This document shows positions 48,891 to 57,661 of a stretch of 64,000 nucleotides of DNA, piece by piece (position 1 is the first letter of the stretch; each line of letters begins with the position of its first letter). A program made the position numbers and the translations under genes. The notes under the pieces are model-generated. The model saw only the letters and a list, made by a program, of their open reading frames with translations. It made no database searches and was not told the DNA's origin. This DNA is from Bradyrhizobium yuanmingense (lineage in GTDB: Bacteria; Pseudomonadota; Alphaproteobacteria; Rhizobiales; Xanthobacteraceae), in assembly GCF_900094575.1 (NCBI RefSeq), contig NZ_FMAE01000003.1, positions 310,001 through 374,000 of the forward strand. The letters run 5' to 3'.

Positions 48891-50528
48891 ATGGATGCGA
48901 TCAACCAGCCCCTGCTCGCCGTTCGCGACCTCTCGGTGGCCTTTCACCAGGGCGGCGCCACCACGCTCGCGGTCGACAAGGTCTCGTTCCAGATCAAGCG
49001 CGGCGAATGCGTCGCGCTGGTCGGCGAGTCCGGCTCCGGCAAGTCGGTCAGCGCACTCTCGATCCTGAAGCTGCTGCCGTATCCGAATGCCTCCCATCCC
49101 TCCGGCAGCATCCGCTTCAAGGGCCAGGAGTTGATCGACCAGTCCGAGCAGCAGATGCGGGAGATCAGGGGCAGCGACATCTCCATCATCTTCCAGGAGC
49201 CGATGACCTCGCTCAATCCGCTGCACACGATCGAGGCGCAGATCGGCGAGATCATCCAGCTGCACAATCCGACCAGCAATGCGCAGGCCCGCAAGCGGAC
49301 GCTGGAGCTCTTGACCCAGGTCGGCATTCCCGATCCAGAGACGCGGCTGAACAGCTATCCGCACCAGCTCTCCGGCGGCCAGCGCCAGCGTGTGATGATC
49401 GCGATGGCGCTCGCCAACGAGCCGGACCTTCTGATCGCGGACGAGCCGACCACGGCGCTCGACGTCACCGTGCAGGCGCAGATCCTGGCGCTGCTCGCCG
49501 AGATCCGCGCGCGGCTCGGCATGAGCCTGCTGTTCATCACCCACGATCTCGGCATCGTGCGCCGCATTGCCGACACCGTCTGTGTCATGAAGGGGGGCGT
49601 GATCGTCGAGCAGGGTCCGGTCGAGCAGGTCTTCAAGACCCCGAAACATCCCTATACACGCGACCTGCTCGCGGCGGAGCCCAAGCCCGATCCGGCGCCG
49701 CCGCAGCCGAATGCGCCGGTGGTGATGTCGGCCAATGACCTAAAAGTCTGGTTCCCGATCAAGCGCGGCCTGATGCGCAAAACGGTCGGTCACATCAAGG
49801 CGGTCGATGGGGTCAGTGTCGCCGTACGCAAGGGCGAGACGCTCGGCGTGGTCGGCGAATCCGGCTCGGGCAAGACCACGCTGGGGCTGGCGCTGCTGCG
49901 GCTGATCTCCTCGAACGGACGCATCGTGTTCTTAGGGAACGACATCCAGGGCCTGCGCTTCAAGGAGATGCGTCCCTTCCGGCGCGACATGCAGATCGTG
50001 TTTCAGGATCCGTTCGGCTCGCTCTCACCGCGCATGTCGGTCGCCGACATCATCGCCGAGGGCCTGTCCGTGCATCAGCCGGCGCTCTCGCGCGAGGAAC
50101 GCGAGGCGCGCGTGGTTAAGGCACTCGAGGATGTCGGACTCAATCCGGAGACGCGCTTCCGCTATCCGCACGAATTCTCCGGCGGCCAGCGTCAGCGCAT
50201 CTCGATCGCGCGCGCGATCGTGCTGGAGCCTGATTTCGTCGTGCTGGACGAGCCGACCAGCGCGCTCGACATGCTGTTCCAGGCGCAGATGGTCGATCTG
50301 TTGCGCGAGCTCCAGCGCAAGCGCGAGCTCACCTACATGTTCATTTCGCACGATTTGCGTGTCGTCGCCTCGCTCGCCAGCCACCTCATCGTGATGCGCG
50401 GCGGCAAGGTGGTCGAGGAGGGGCAGGCGGCCGAATTGTTCAGGAATCCGAAGACGGATTACACCCGAGCGCTGTTCGCGGCCGCGTTCCGGCTGGAGAC
50501 GGCCGGGAACGGGGCGGTGGCGACGTAG
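48891..50528 (+). CDS. yejF: Peptide ABC transporter ATP-binding protein with two nucleotide-binding domains (YejF-like)
   Basis: A 545-residue tandem ATPase from ATG 48891. Walker A GESGSGKS at 45-52, then [20 protein letters not shown] and [14 protein letters not shown] in the first half; Walker A GESGSGKT near 321-328, [20 protein letters not shown] and [12 protein letters not shown] in the second half. Both halves therefore keep the catalytic motifs, so both sites should be active. It energises YejBE. The first domain ends with the oligopeptide-type helix [18 protein letters not shown]. It is the last gene of the operon, convergent with the NlpC/P60 gene (7-bp gap). Confidence 0.95.
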   Translation: MDAINQPLLAVRDLSVAFHQGGATTLAVDKVSFQIKRGECVALVGESGSGKSVSALSILKLLPYPNASHPSGSIRFKGQELIDQSEQQMREIRGSDISIIFQEPMTSLNPLHTIEAQIGEIIQLHNPTSNAQARKRTLELLTQVGIPDPETRLNSYPHQLSGGQRQRVMIAMALANEPDLLIADEPTTALDVTVQAQILALLAEIRARLGMSLLFITHDLGIVRRIADTVCVMKGGVIVEQGPVEQVFKTPKHPYTRDLLAAEPKPDPAPPQPNAPVVMSANDLKVWFPIKRGLMRKTVGHIKAVDGVSVAVRKGETLGVVGESGSGKTTLGLALLRLISSNGRIVFLGNDIQGLRFKEMRPFRRDMQIVFQDPFGSLSPRMSVADIIAEGLSVHQPALSREEREARVVKALEDVGLNPETRFRYPHEFSGGQRQRISIARAIVLEPDFVVLDEPTSALDMLFQAQMVDLLRELQRKRELTYMFISHDLRVVASLASHLIVMRGGKVVEEGQAAELFRNPKTDYTRALFAAAFRLETAGNGAVAT

Positions 50529-50535
50529 CGCTCCG

Positions 50536-51390
50536 TCAGAGCCGCTTGATCGCGACGACCTCGCTGCCAGCCGCCTTGATCCGCGCGATCGCCGGCTCGA
50601 TCGGCTCGATCACCGTTGCCATGTGATGCGCATTGGCGTGAACCATGGTGGTGGCGTCGCGCACGATGGCGACATGACCTTTCCAGAAGATCAGATCGCC
50701 GCGCTGCGAGCTGCTCCGCTCATGCGGCTCCAGCGTGCGGCCGAGACCGGCGAGCTGCATGTCGCTGTCGCGCGGGCAGCCGATCCCGGCTGATGTCAGC
50801 GAGAGCTGGACGAGGCCGGAGCAATCGATGCCAAAGCTGCTCTTGCCGCCCCAGAGATAGGGCGTGCCGACGAAGCGCTCGGCCACCGCGACGAAATCCG
50901 GCTCGCGATGATCGAGCGGGATGAGATGCGTTCTCGGCAGATATCTGCCGTCGTGCGTCACGGCGAAGCTGCCGTCCTCGCGCGCCACGGCAAGCTTCGA
51001 TCCCATCACGAGCGTGTCGGCCGGCGGCAGCTTGATCGAGGGGCCGGGGAACGCAAACGTCCGCAGTGCGCCGACCACGTGCGTTGGGGCGGCCGACGGC
51101 TTTGCGAGCGCCGCATCCGGGAGCCAGCCGACATAGCCATCGCTACTGAGCTGGCCCCAGGCCCAACCCTCGCCGTTGCGGTCGTAGATGGTGACGCGTT
51201 CGCCGCGCAGCGCTTCGGTCATCAACGTCGCGTTCGAGGACGGCTGCTCGCGTATGGGCGCGATCGGCTCGACGACCTCGAACTCGTCACCCTCGACGAA
51301 GCGCTGCGCCTCGACCTTGCCTTCGAGATATTTGGCGGCAAGGTCGCCCCGCGCCGGCGTCAGCCTCGGGTCGTGTCCTGGATCAGGCAT
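50536..51390 (-). CDS. NlpC/P60-family peptidase with SH3-like domain
   Basis: A 284-residue protein. Residues about 25-115 contain an SH3-like region (ERVTIYDRNGEGWAWGQLSS, DGYVGWLPDA), and about 160-280 the NlpC/P60 catalytic domain: GTPYLWGGKSSFGIDCSGLV (C190) and WKGHVAIV (H239), then MVHANAHHM. Such enzymes cleave gamma-D-Glu-meso-DAP bonds in murein peptides. There is no obvious signal peptide, so it may act on imported muropeptides in the cytoplasm. It overlaps the upstream aminopeptidase gene by 8 bp, and both are convergent with the Yej operon, suggesting peptide salvage. Confidence 0.9.
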   Translation of the reverse strand: MPDPGHDPRLTPARGDLAAKYLEGKVEAQRFVEGDEFEVVEPIAPIREQPSSNATLMTEALRGERVTIYDRNGEGWAWGQLSSDGYVGWLPDAALAKPSAAPTHVVGALRTFAFPGPSIKLPPADTLVMGSKLAVAREDGSFAVTHDGRYLPRTHLIPLDHREPDFVAVAERFVGTPYLWGGKSSFGIDCSGLVQLSLTSAGIGCPRDSDMQLAGLGRTLEPHERSSSQRGDLIFWKGHVAIVRDATTMVHANAHHMATVIEPIEPAIARIKAAGSEVVAIKRL

Positions 51391-52756
51391 AGCGCTCGCT
51401 CAGCAGTGCGTAGATGGCGCGTGCGGCCTGGCATTCGCCGCCCTCGGGCCGCGCCGGCTTCGCCGACGGCGTCCAGCCATAGATGTCGACATGGAGCCAG
51501 CTCTTGGCGTGCTCGACGAAGCGTTGCAGGAACAGCGCGCAGGTGATCGAGCCGGCGAAACCGCCCGAGGGTGCATTGGTGATGGTGGCGGTCTTGGAGT
51601 CCAGCCAGGCATCGTAGGGCGGCCACAGCGGCATGCGCCACAACGGATCGTTCTCCCTCATCGCGCAGCGGGCGAGGTCGGCAGCCAGCGTCTCATCATG
51701 GGTGTAGAACGGCGGCAGATCCGGCCCCAGTGCGACGCGGGCCGCGCCGGTCAGCGTGCCCAGGTCGATCAGCAGATCGGGCTTCTCCTCATCGGCCAGC
51801 GCCAGCGCGTCGGCGAGAACGAGGCGGCCTTCGGCGTCGGTATTGCCGATCTCGACGGTGATCCCTTTGCGCGAGGTGAAGATATCGAGCGGGCGGAAGG
51901 CATTGCCGGCGACGGCGTTCTCCACCGCCGGAATCAGCACGCGCAGCCGCACCTTCAGCTTCGCATCCATCACCATGCGCGCCAGCGCCAGCACGTTGGC
52001 TGCGCCGCCCATGTCCTTCTTCATGATCAGCATGCCGCTCGACGGCTTCAGGTCGAGCCCGCCGGTGTCGAAACAGACGCCCTTGCCGACCAGCGTCACC
52101 TTGGGATGATCAGGATCGCCCCAGACGATGTCGATCAGCCGTGGCGCGCGGCTGGAGGCCATGCCGACGGCGTGGATCAGCGGAAAGTTCTTCGCCAACT
52201 CCTCGCCGACGGTGCAGGAAAAGCTCGAGCCGAACTCGGCGGCGAGCGCTTGCGCGGCTGCGGCGAGCTCATCCGGGCCCATGTCGTTGGACGGCGTGTT
52301 GATGAGGTCGCGCGCGAGCATTGCCGCATCGGCAATCCGATCGATCTCGGCCGCGTCGACACTGTCAGGCGGCACCAGCCGGATCTCGGGACGATCTGCC
52401 TTGCGGTAGCGGGCAAAGCGGTAGCAACCCAATGCGAAGGCGAGCGCGGCCAGCCGCGCATCGTGCGGTGCATTGGCAAACCGATAGGTGCCGGGCGGCA
52501 AGAGGCCGGGCAGGGCGCCGGGCCGAAACAGGTCGCGCGATCTTGCATCCTCTTCCTCGAGCCCGAACAGCACCTGCGCAATGGTGCCGTCGGTCGCGGG
52601 CAGCGCCAGATAGCTGCCCGGCTTGGCGGCGAAGGCGCTGGCACGCGCGAACTGGCGTTGCGGCGGCGGCAGCGTCTCGGCGACCTGATCCCAGCTCGAT
52701 TTGGTGACGAAGGTGATCGGGGTGGCGGTGGATGACGTCTCGAAGACAGAAGGCAT
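51383..52756 (-). CDS. M17 leucyl aminopeptidase family protein
   Basis: A 457-residue cytosolic metallopeptidase. The C-terminal catalytic domain has GKGVCFDTGGLDLKPSSGM (metal ligands K225 and D230; active-site Lys at about 237), MKKDMGGAANVLALA (D248), and NTDAEGRLVLADAL (D307, E309). The N-terminal domain is shorter than in PepA, like the PepB/rhizobial subgroup. It removes N-terminal residues from peptides with two metal ions. Translational overlap with the NlpC/P60 gene implies joint work, for example hydrolysis of cell-wall or imported peptides. Confidence 0.94.
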   Translation of the reverse strand: MPSVFETSSTATPITFVTKSSWDQVAETLPPPQRQFARASAFAAKPGSYLALPATDGTIAQVLFGLEEEDARSRDLFRPGALPGLLPPGTYRFANAPHDARLAALAFALGCYRFARYRKADRPEIRLVPPDSVDAAEIDRIADAAMLARDLINTPSNDMGPDELAAAAQALAAEFGSSFSCTVGEELAKNFPLIHAVGMASSRAPRLIDIVWGDPDHPKVTLVGKGVCFDTGGLDLKPSSGMLIMKKDMGGAANVLALARMVMDAKLKVRLRVLIPAVENAVAGNAFRPLDIFTSRKGITVEIGNTDAEGRLVLADALALADEEKPDLLIDLGTLTGAARVALGPDLPPFYTHDETLAADLARCAMRENDPLWRMPLWPPYDAWLDSKTATITNAPSGGFAGSITCALFLQRFVEHAKSWLHVDIYGWTPSAKPARPEGGECQAARAIYALLSERYA

Positions 52757-52788
52757 TGGCGGGTCCGGATCGTCAGTTCAGGCGAGTC

Positions 52789-53031
52789 ATGCGAACGGAC
52801 GAGACTTCGCAGAGTTTGGCCGCCGCTGCAATCGGCTTTGCCGTCACCGTTCAGCGAGCCGCTACTCGCCGCAAGGTGGGCATGCGGTTCGATGCGCTCG
52901 ACGAGATCTGCAAGCGGCTTACGATCGAATATCGACCGGGCGCGACGAAACCGTCCGCGGACAAATCTCGTATCTCACGCCGAGAGCTGCCGTTCGCAAC
53001 GCCACGGCCGCAGGGCTTTACTAGCGCTTAG
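52789..53031 (+). CDS. Doubtful small ORF, hypothetical protein
   Basis: An 80-codon frame from ATG 52789 (AGGCGAG upstream) giving MRTDETSQSLAAAAIGFAVT and a basic C terminus with RFDALDEICKRL. No family, no signal peptide; codon use is only partly like the neighbours. It lies in the 450-bp gap between the aminopeptidase start and the phosphoesterase gene. It may be spurious. The rest of the gap (53032-53206) shows nothing I can support. Confidence 0.25.
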   Translation: MRTDETSQSLAAAAIGFAVTVQRAATRRKVGMRFDALDEICKRLTIEYRPGATKPSADKSRISRRELPFATPRPQGFTSA

Positions 53032-53206
53032 GTTGTGGCATTATCGACGAACATTTTAGATTGTGTCGCTTGTTCTGCATGAGCCCGAACGCAGACACGC
53101 GGCGGTATGGTGCCTGCCCAGGTTGGGTCGATACGGCTGAATCTGCTCGTCGAAGCATTTTTCTCATTGTTTGGGCGGCGCAGCATATGCAGATGAGCGG
53201 CGCAAA

Positions 53207-54711
53207 ATGGATAGATCGTTCGTTGTTGCGCAGATTTCCGACCTGCATCTGGACGGGTCGGGCCGGCTGCTTCCGGCCATCGAGACGCTCAGGGCCGCGA
53301 TTTGCGAGAAGATGGCGGCTGCCGCGAATGTTCCCGATCGCATCCTGCTGATCACGGGCGATCTGGTGGACGACCCAACGCCGCGCGCGCTCGACGAGGC
53401 GCTCGCCGTCATCGCATGCTTCCGGCAGACGGGCTATTCACCGACATCCAAGCCGTGGCAGGCAACCACGACGTCAAGCGGCCGAGCCAGCGTGCGGGCC
53501 GTCACGACGCCTACGATTACCTGCACCTGCCGCGGACGGCGAAGAATGTCTATTACCGTCAGGCAGGCCTCGACCTGGTGCTGCTCGATTCCAATCGCGC
53601 CAACTTGAAGGCGCTCGCGAGCGGCAAGATCGACGAGAGCGCTTACAAGGCGATGGTCGCCGATTCCGCCCGGCTGAGCGCCGAGGTCGCGGGAAGCATC
53701 GGTTCGGCCGGGTGCGCCGACTACGCCGAGCCGGCGGAAAATCTGGTTCGTGTGCTGGCCCTGCACCATCACCCACTGCCGCAGGCCACCGGCGAAGGAA
53801 AGCGCTTTCTAGGCATGCCGGACGAGCCGCTGATGTATCTCGCCGCACCCGCGACCTTCCTCGAGGCCGCCACCTCGCTCAACGTGGATCTGGTTCTGCA
53901 CGGTCATCGCCATGTCGAGGGGCTGACCCGCTATTCCATCCCCGACCCGCGTGCGACGTCGAGCGAGAGCGGTGAGGCGTTCTGGCGCACGATCTACGTG
54001 CTCTCCTGTCCGTCCTCGACCGGGCAAGCCGGCGACGATGCCGGTTTCAACCTCGTCCATTTCGGCCCCGCGTCCCATACCGGCCGCAACGAGCACCGCT
54101 TCGCGATCACCCGCTATACGAGGCTCCGCAACGATGCGGCCTTCAGGCCGCTCGATTCCAACCTGCCGGGCGGCGTCATCAGGCTGCCGGCGGGGCGGGA
54201 TTTTTCGCGCGATCCGGCCGTCCAGTCGGCGATCGAGGCGGCCTCGTCCCGCACACTGAAACGCGACCAGGTCGCGGCGATCGTCCGCCGGCTGTTCATG
54301 CGTGGCAGCTTTTACGATGAGGCGGAGCCGAACTGGGCGATAGCGCTCTACACCTACATGGTCTCGGCCCATGCCTGGGCGGAGCTCGAGCGTAAGGCCG
54401 CGAGATCCCGGCCGGGATTCGACAGCGACGCGCTCGCCGCGGTGAAAACGTTGCTCGGCCGATTGATCGAGCAATCCGCTGACGTGCTCGGCATCGATCG
54501 CGCTCAGCTCGATGAGCTCTACGGGAGAGGCCTGATCAATTGTAACGACTTCCTGCGTCAGGTGCCGCGGCTGCCTTCTGAAGGTGTCGACGTTCAGCGG
54601 CGAGGGCGGCAGAGGCTGCAACTGCTGCTGGAGCTGGATCAGCAGGTGCAGGCGCTCGGCCCCGATCTCGGCCTCGGCGGCAAAGCGCCGCCGCAACCAT
54701 CGCCGGCGTGA
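53207..54711 (+). pseudogene. Metallophosphoesterase gene split by a frameshift
   Basis: Calcineurin-like phosphoesterase motifs are present but in two frames. The first frame, from ATG 53207, gives VVAQISDLHLDGSG and LLITGDLVDDPTP; the second, ending at 54711, gives VAGNHDVKRP, LHHHPLPQ and LHGHRHVEG. The frames meet at GGG 53431-53433: adding one base (ACG-GGG-CTA) restores a continuous protein, so a one-base deletion is the simplest cause, or a sequencing error. The repaired protein would be about 500 residues, with a C-terminal half (from about 250) I do not recognise, containing VAAIVRRLFMRGSFYDEAEP and NWAIALYTYMVSAHAWAE. The family hydrolyses phosphodiesters or nucleotides with two metal ions. 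Confidence 0.8.
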
Positions 54712-54732
54712 GAGAAGCGCGTCTGAGCGCTG

Positions 54733-54753
54733 TTAACCGGCCGTTAGGGTTAA
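54733..54753. promoter_or_regulatory. Possible CtrA-type site upstream of tadD
   Basis: TTAA-CCGGCCG-TTAG, immediately followed by GGTTAA, about 60 bp before the tadD start. This is one mismatch from the CtrA consensus TTAA-N7-TTAA, and pilus genes are CtrA targets in Caulobacter. Inference only. Confidence 0.35.
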
Positions 54754-54807
54754 CATTCTACTGCTGACACGTTCGGCTCGATCGAGCAGCTCGAGAGTCA
54801 AAGCGTC

Positions 54808-55635
54808 ATGCGTCAACGGATCAGGCTTACCCGGCTACTTGCTTCGACGTCGCTGGTCGCGACGGTGGCGATGAGCCTCGGCGGCTGCACGGCGATGTCG
54901 AAGCTCTCGGAGGTGACGGGCTCGGTCGGCCCCCGGGCGGACGCGGCCTCCGCCGATCGCGCGCCCACCGATCCGGCGCGTGCGGTCGAAGCCTATGGCG
55001 AGCGCTACCGCGCCAATCCCAAAGATGCCGACGCCGCGCTCGCCTATGGACAGGCCTTGCGTGCCAACGGCCAGCGCGCCCAGGCCGCCGCCGTGCTCGA
55101 GCAGGCGACGATCGCCAACCCCGGCAACAAGGCGCTGCTTGCCCAGTACGGCCGCGCACTCGCCGACAACGGCAATTTCCAGCAGGCCTTCGACGTGCTG
55201 TCGAAGGCGCATTCGCCCGACAATCCGGACTGGCGCCTGCTCTCGGTGCAGGGCACCGCGCTCGACCAGATGGGCCGTCATGAGGAGGCGCGATCCTATT
55301 ACGCGAGCGCGCTCAAGATCGCACCGGGTGATCCCGGCGTGCTCTCCAACCTCGGCCTGTCCTACATGCTGTCGAAAGAGCTGCCGAAGGCGGAAGAGGC
55401 GCTGCGGCAGGCGCATGCCTCGCCGCGTGCCAGCGCCCGGGTCCGGCAGAATCTCGGCTTGGTCGTCGGCCTGCAGGGCCGCTTCGCGGAGGCGGAGACC
55501 ATCGTCAAGGCGGACCTGCCGCCGGACCAAGCTGCGGCCAATGTCGCCTATCTCAAGGAGATGCTGAGCCGTAGCGAGGCCCCGCGCGGCGCGCCGAAGC
55601 GGACGCCGGTCGCTTCGCTGAGCCAGCCCGGCTGA
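54808..55635 (+). CDS. tadD: Tetratricopeptide-repeat lipoprotein of the tad locus (TadD)
   Basis: A 275-residue protein with a lipoprotein signal peptide: LASTSLVATVAMSLGGCTAM places the lipidated Cys near residue 29. Residues about 55-255 are TPR units (DADAALAYGQALRANGQRAQ, NKALLAQYGRALADNGNFQQ, ARSYYASALKIAPGDPGVLS). TadD is the outer-membrane-associated pilotin-like TPR protein needed for assembly of the Flp pilus secretin. It is transcribed towards the other tad genes (48 bp from the tadC stop), so it forms a separate transcription unit. Confidence 0.9.
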   Translation: MRQRIRLTRLLASTSLVATVAMSLGGCTAMSKLSEVTGSVGPRADAASADRAPTDPARAVEAYGERYRANPKDADAALAYGQALRANGQRAQAAAVLEQATIANPGNKALLAQYGRALADNGNFQQAFDVLSKAHSPDNPDWRLLSVQGTALDQMGRHEEARSYYASALKIAPGDPGVLSNLGLSYMLSKELPKAEEALRQAHASPRASARVRQNLGLVVGLQGRFAEAETIVKADLPPDQAAANVAYLKEMLSRSEAPRGAPKRTPVASLSQPG

Positions 55636-55683
55636 TCATCTGACTTCCTGGCCTTGGTGGCGGACCGTACGGTCCAGCCCGGC

Positions 55684-56658
55684 TCATTGCATCTCGGTGA
55701 CCTTGATGGCGGTGGGTCCGAGAATGACCACGAACAGCACAGGCAGGAAAAACAGGATCATCGGCACCGTGAGCTTCGGCGGCAGCGCGGCCGCCTTCTT
55801 CTCGGCCTCGTTCATGCGCATGTCGCGATTTTCCTGCGCCATGACGCGCAGGGAATGGCCGAGCGGAGTGCCGTATCGTTCCGCCTGTTGCAGCGCCAGA
55901 CACACCGACTTGACGCCCTCGAGCCCGGTGCGCCGTGCCAGGTTCTCATAGGCGACCTTGCGATCCTGCAGGTAGGACAGCTCGGCCGTGGTCAGGGTGA
56001 ACTCCTCCGACAGCGCGATCGACTGGCCCACGATTTCGGTCGCAACTTTCCGGAATGCCATCTCGACCGACATGCCCGATTCGATGCAGATCAGGAGCAA
56101 ATCGAGCGCGTCGGGAAACGCACGCTTGATCGAGAGCTGGCGCTTGGAGATCGCGTTCCTGAGGAACAGCATCGGCGCCTGGAGGCCGAGATAGGCGGCG
56201 CCGATACAGATGCCGATCTTGATCGGCATCGCCTGTTGCATGTTTCCGATCACGAACACGTAGAGGGCCGAGCCGATCAAGAACACGATCGGGGCGACCA
56301 TGCGGGCAAACAGGAAGGTGATGTAGGGCGCCTGGCCGCGGTAACCCGCCATGATGAGCTTGTCCCGCGCAGCCTCCTGCGCGAGCCACTTGGTCAGGTT
56401 GAAGTCCTCGACCACCTTGGAGACGAGTTGCTTCGGCGTCTGGCGCAGTGAAACCTTCTCGCTCTTGTTGAGACGCTCACGCTCGCGCTGCCGGATGCGT
56501 TCACGCTCGCTCGCCACCGCCTTCATGCGCTTGGAGAGGCCCTCGCCGGCGAACAACGGCATCACCAGCGTATAGACGGTGGCGCTCGCGGCGATGGCCG
56601 CGAGCAGCATGGTCATGAAACGGACGTCGTGCAGTTTCGAGACGAGGAATTCGACCAT
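55684..56658 (-). CDS. tadC: Flp pilus assembly inner-membrane protein TadC
   Basis: A 324-residue type II secretion F-domain protein. It opens with a transmembrane helix (about 10-35), then a basic cytoplasmic segment (RERIRQRERERLNKSEKVSL), two helices (about 125-165), the T2SSF domain AFPDALDLLLICIESGMSVE at about 185-205, and a C-terminal helix PMILFFLPVLFVVILGPTAI. It forms the platform with TadB under the ATPase. It is the last gene of the cpa/tad operon, 9 bp after tadB. Confidence 0.93.
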   Translation of the reverse strand: MVEFLVSKLHDVRFMTMLLAAIAASATVYTLVMPLFAGEGLSKRMKAVASERERIRQRERERLNKSEKVSLRQTPKQLVSKVVEDFNLTKWLAQEAARDKLIMAGYRGQAPYITFLFARMVAPIVFLIGSALYVFVIGNMQQAMPIKIGICIGAAYLGLQAPMLFLRNAISKRQLSIKRAFPDALDLLLICIESGMSVEMAFRKVATEIVGQSIALSEEFTLTTAELSYLQDRKVAYENLARRTGLEGVKSVCLALQQAERYGTPLGHSLRVMAQENRDMRMNEAEKKAAALPPKLTVPMILFFLPVLFVVILGPTAIKVTEMQ

Positions 56659-56667
56659 GCAACACCG

Positions 56668-57645
56668 TCAGAAATCGAAGTTGATCATCTTCTTCATCAC
56701 CAGGATGCCGATCGACATCCAGACGACGCAGCCGACCAGCATCAGCTGGCCGGTGGGATGAGTCCAAAGCACCGAGATGTATTGCGGCGTCGTGAGATAG
56801 ACCAGGAACATCACGATCGGCGGCAGCGAGCCGATGATGCCGGCCGAGGCCTTGGCTTCCATCGACATCGCCTGGATCTTTTCCTTCATCTTCTTGCGGT
56901 CGCGCAGCACCTTGGAGAGGTTACCGAGCGCTTCGGAGAGGTTGCCGCCCGATTTCTGCTGGATCGACACCACGATCCCGAAGAAATTGGCTTCCGGCAG
57001 CGGCATGCGCTCGTAAAGCCGCGCGCAGGCCTCGCCCAGCGGCATGCCGATCGCCTGCGTCTCGATGATGGCCAGAAACTCGCTGCGCAGCGGCTCGGGC
57101 GAATCGGCGGCTACGACCTTGATCGATTCGAACAGGGGCAGGCCTGCCTTGATGCCGCGGACGATCACGTCGACCGCGTCGGGCAGTGCAGCCAGGAACT
57201 TGGTTTCGCGACGCTTCTTGAGGAAGCCGAGTGCCCAGCGCGGCAGGCCGAAGCCGCCGGCAAAGGCAAGACCGGCGGCGCCGATCAGGCCCCCGCCCGC
57301 GAACATAGCGGCCGCGAAAAAAACGCCGGCCACCACGGCGGACACGGTCCAGAACTTCTGCGGCGTCCAGTCGAGCCCGGCCTGCGACAGGCGGACGCTG
57401 AGCGGAGCGCTCTTCTCCTGGGCGCGCCGCGCCTCGAGGTCCTTCAGCGTGGACTCGACCTGCTCGCGGCGAGAGCGCTGGGTTTTCTCGGCCTGCCGGG
57501 CCGTGGGCGCTTCGGCGCGCGCGACCGAGGCACGGCGGCTTTCCGCCTTTCGCTCCCCAGACAGCACCGGATAGAGGAATACCCAGGCGATGCCACCAAC
57601 TGCTGCGGTGGCGAGGAATGCGAGGGCGAGGACCTGCATGTTCAT
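56668..57645 (-). CDS. tadB: Flp pilus assembly inner-membrane protein TadB
   Basis: A 325-residue T2SSF-domain protein with N-terminal helix MNMQVLALAFLATAAVGGIA, a basic region, two central helices (about 115-150), the conserved LPDAVDVIVRGIKAGLPLFE and QQKSGGNLSEALGNLSKVLR segments, and two C-terminal helices. It makes the platform with TadC. A gap of 16 bp follows tadA and 9 bp precedes tadC. It and TadC are distant paralogs, as usual in tad loci. Confidence 0.93.
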   Translation of the reverse strand: MNMQVLALAFLATAAVGGIAWVFLYPVLSGERKAESRRASVARAEAPTARQAEKTQRSRREQVESTLKDLEARRAQEKSAPLSVRLSQAGLDWTPQKFWTVSAVVAGVFFAAAMFAGGGLIGAAGLAFAGGFGLPRWALGFLKKRRETKFLAALPDAVDVIVRGIKAGLPLFESIKVVAADSPEPLRSEFLAIIETQAIGMPLGEACARLYERMPLPEANFFGIVVSIQQKSGGNLSEALGNLSKVLRDRKKMKEKIQAMSMEAKASAGIIGSLPPIVMFLVYLTTPQYISVLWTHPTGQLMLVGCVVWMSIGILVMKKMINFDF

Positions 57646-57661
57646 GGCGCTGCCAATCTGC

